Shown: positions 63,320 to 64,000 of the stretch, piece by piece
Numbering within the stretch: the stretch's first letter is position 1
Layout of the letters: each line of letters begins with the position of its first letter
NCBI GenBank assembly: GCA_965217175.1
Contig: OZ244251.1
Span: 2,170,001 to 2,234,000 of the forward strand
Direction of reading: 5' to 3'
Length of the DNA stretch: 64,000 nt
Source: Bin87 sp965217175
GTDB taxonomy: Bacteria; Chloroflexota; Dehalococcoidia; Lucifugimonadales; UBA3495
The notes under the pieces: model-generated
The model's input: only the letters and a program-made list of their open reading frames with translations
Database searches by the model: none
What the model was told of the DNA's origin: nothing
Program-made: the position numbers and the translations under genes

Positions 63320-63392
63320 GTCCCAGTAGCTCAGTGGATAGAGCAGCTGCCTTCTAAGCAGCTGGCCGCGGGTTCGAATCCTGCCTGGGACG
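63320..63392 (+). tRNA. tRNA-Arg (anticodon TCT)
   Basis: Full cloverleaf: acceptor GTCCCAG/CTGGGAC, D arm GCTC/GAGC, anticodon arm GCTGC/GCAGC with loop CTTCTAA (anticodon TCT at 63353-63355), T arm GCGGG/CCTGC with TTCGAAT. The discriminator is G, and CCA is encoded at 63393-63395. It reads AGA and AGG codons. Confidence 0.97.
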
Positions 63393-63421
63393 CCATTGCA
63401 TGGGCGCGCCAAGGAGTAACA

Positions 63422-64000
63422 ATGATGAAATTCGGAATCATGGCCATGCCACAACATCCGTCCACCGATTCAGCCACGCAGCGATTCCACGAAACCGTGG
63501 AACTGACACGGCTGGCGCGTGACGCCGGGTTTGGATCCATAGCATGCGGGCAGCACTTCCTGTCCCCACCGTATCAAAACCTGCAGAGCATCCCGTTGCT
63601 CGCCCGGCTGGCGGCAGATTCGGGTGACATGCAATTGGTCTTGTCCATCCTCCTGCTACCCTTATATTCTCCCACGTACGTTGCAGAAACAGTGGCAAGC
63701 CTGGACGTCATCAGCGATGGCCGGGTGGTTCTGGGAGTTGGCCTGGGGTACCGCGACATCGAGTACCAAGCCTTCAACGTGGAACGGCGTCATCGGGTAG
63801 GACGCTTCACGGAATCGCTGGAATTGGTGCAGCGACTCTGGACGGAAGACGAAGTGTCATTCCACGGCAAACATTTTCAACTGGACAACGCTACCTGCAC
63901 CATCCGCCCGGTGCAACAACCGCATCCGCCGATTTGGGTGGCCGCCAACTTTGATACGGTGGTGCGGCGAGCTGGAGAATTGGGATTTCCCTGGTTCGTC
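63422..64000 (+). CDS. LLM class flavin-dependent oxidoreductase (partial, runs off the window)
   Basis: The first 193 residues. ISDGRVVLGVGLGYRDIEYQAF, ELVQRLWTEDEVSFHGKHFQL and PPIWVAANFD match the luciferase-like monooxygenase family. Starts ATGATG at 63422 or 63425 with AAGGAG at 63411-63416, just after the tRNA. The substrate is unknown, and it differs from the LLM gene at 16122. Confidence 0.88.
   Translation, partial: MMKFGIMAMPQHPSTDSATQRFHETVELTRLARDAGFGSIACGQHFLSPPYQNLQSIPLLARLAADSGDMQLVLSILLLPLYSPTYVAETVASLDVISDGRVVLGVGLGYRDIEYQAFNVERRHRVGRFTESLELVQRLWTEDEVSFHGKHFQLDNATCTIRPVQQPHPPIWVAANFDTVVRRAGELGFPWFV

Overview
This 64 kb window is bacterial chromosome of roughly 57% GC by eye. 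No rRNA and no species-specific marker is present. The content points to an uncultivated Chloroflexota, most likely near the Dehalococcoidia/SAR202 groups: F420/flavin-type LLM and PPOX oxidoreductases, a CO/xanthine-dehydrogenase-type molybdenum hydroxylase, paired FmdB zinc ribbons, peptide ABC importers, a methylmalonyl-CoA route and a eukaryote-like IleS. That placement is inference from gene content.

Layout. 1-11 kb: end of an ABC-2 exporter, SbcC-type ATPase, PPOX protein, three-subunit molybdenum hydroxylase operon, a 705-aa three-domain protein (DHDPS-like, MfnB-like, TusA-like) and mutM. 11-17.5 kb: ileS, thiD with a GYD protein, an LLM oxidoreductase and a cupin. 17.5-24.7 kb: complete dpp/opp-type importer (lipoprotein, two permeases, two ATPases), interrupted by a decayed partial copy of the second permease and closed by a strong terminator. 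24.7-31.4 kb (minus strand): FmdB, FmdB, thiE, translin-like protein, DUF2071 protein, a conserved protein, a UGSC-family protein with an in-frame TGA (candidate selenoprotein) and a zinc-ribbon/TM/beta-propeller protein. 31.5-37.5 kb (plus): polA, CitE-like lyase, a coupled 50-aa ORF, folB and a two-domain SagB-type oxidoreductase. 37.5-48.2 kb (minus): frameshifted TPR gene, glycosyltransferase 2, lysC, thrB, phosphonoacetate-hydrolase-like enzyme, TreT-like glycosyltransferase, uppP, glmS, yvcK. 48.5-53 kb (plus): methylmalonyl-CoA mutase large subunit, acyl-CoA dehydrogenase, epimerase, holA. 53-63.1 kb (minus): lone peptide ABC ATPase, PHP hydrolase, ftsK, rnj, family 4 UDG, acpP, nusB, fabD, rpmF, yceD-like gene and the B12-binding mutase subunit. 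A tRNA-Arg(TCT) and a second, partial LLM oxidoreductase end the window.

How genes fit together. Methylmalonyl-CoA mutase (split over two loci 12 kb apart), its epimerase and an acyl-CoA dehydrogenase indicate propionyl/branched-chain carbon flow to succinyl-CoA. lysC-thrB serve threonine synthesis. uppP, glmS and yvcK concern envelope precursors. yceD-rpmF-fabD-acpP is a partial form of the common fatty-acid/L32 cluster; plsX and fabH are absent here.

The two strongest leads are (1) the UGSC-family gene, whose TGA sits at the family's U-x-x-C position and is followed at the proper distance by a hairpin resembling the fdhF SECIS apex, and (2) the DHDPS-MfnB-TusA fusion, which keeps the lysine/aspartate spacing of the methanofuran enzyme MfnB.
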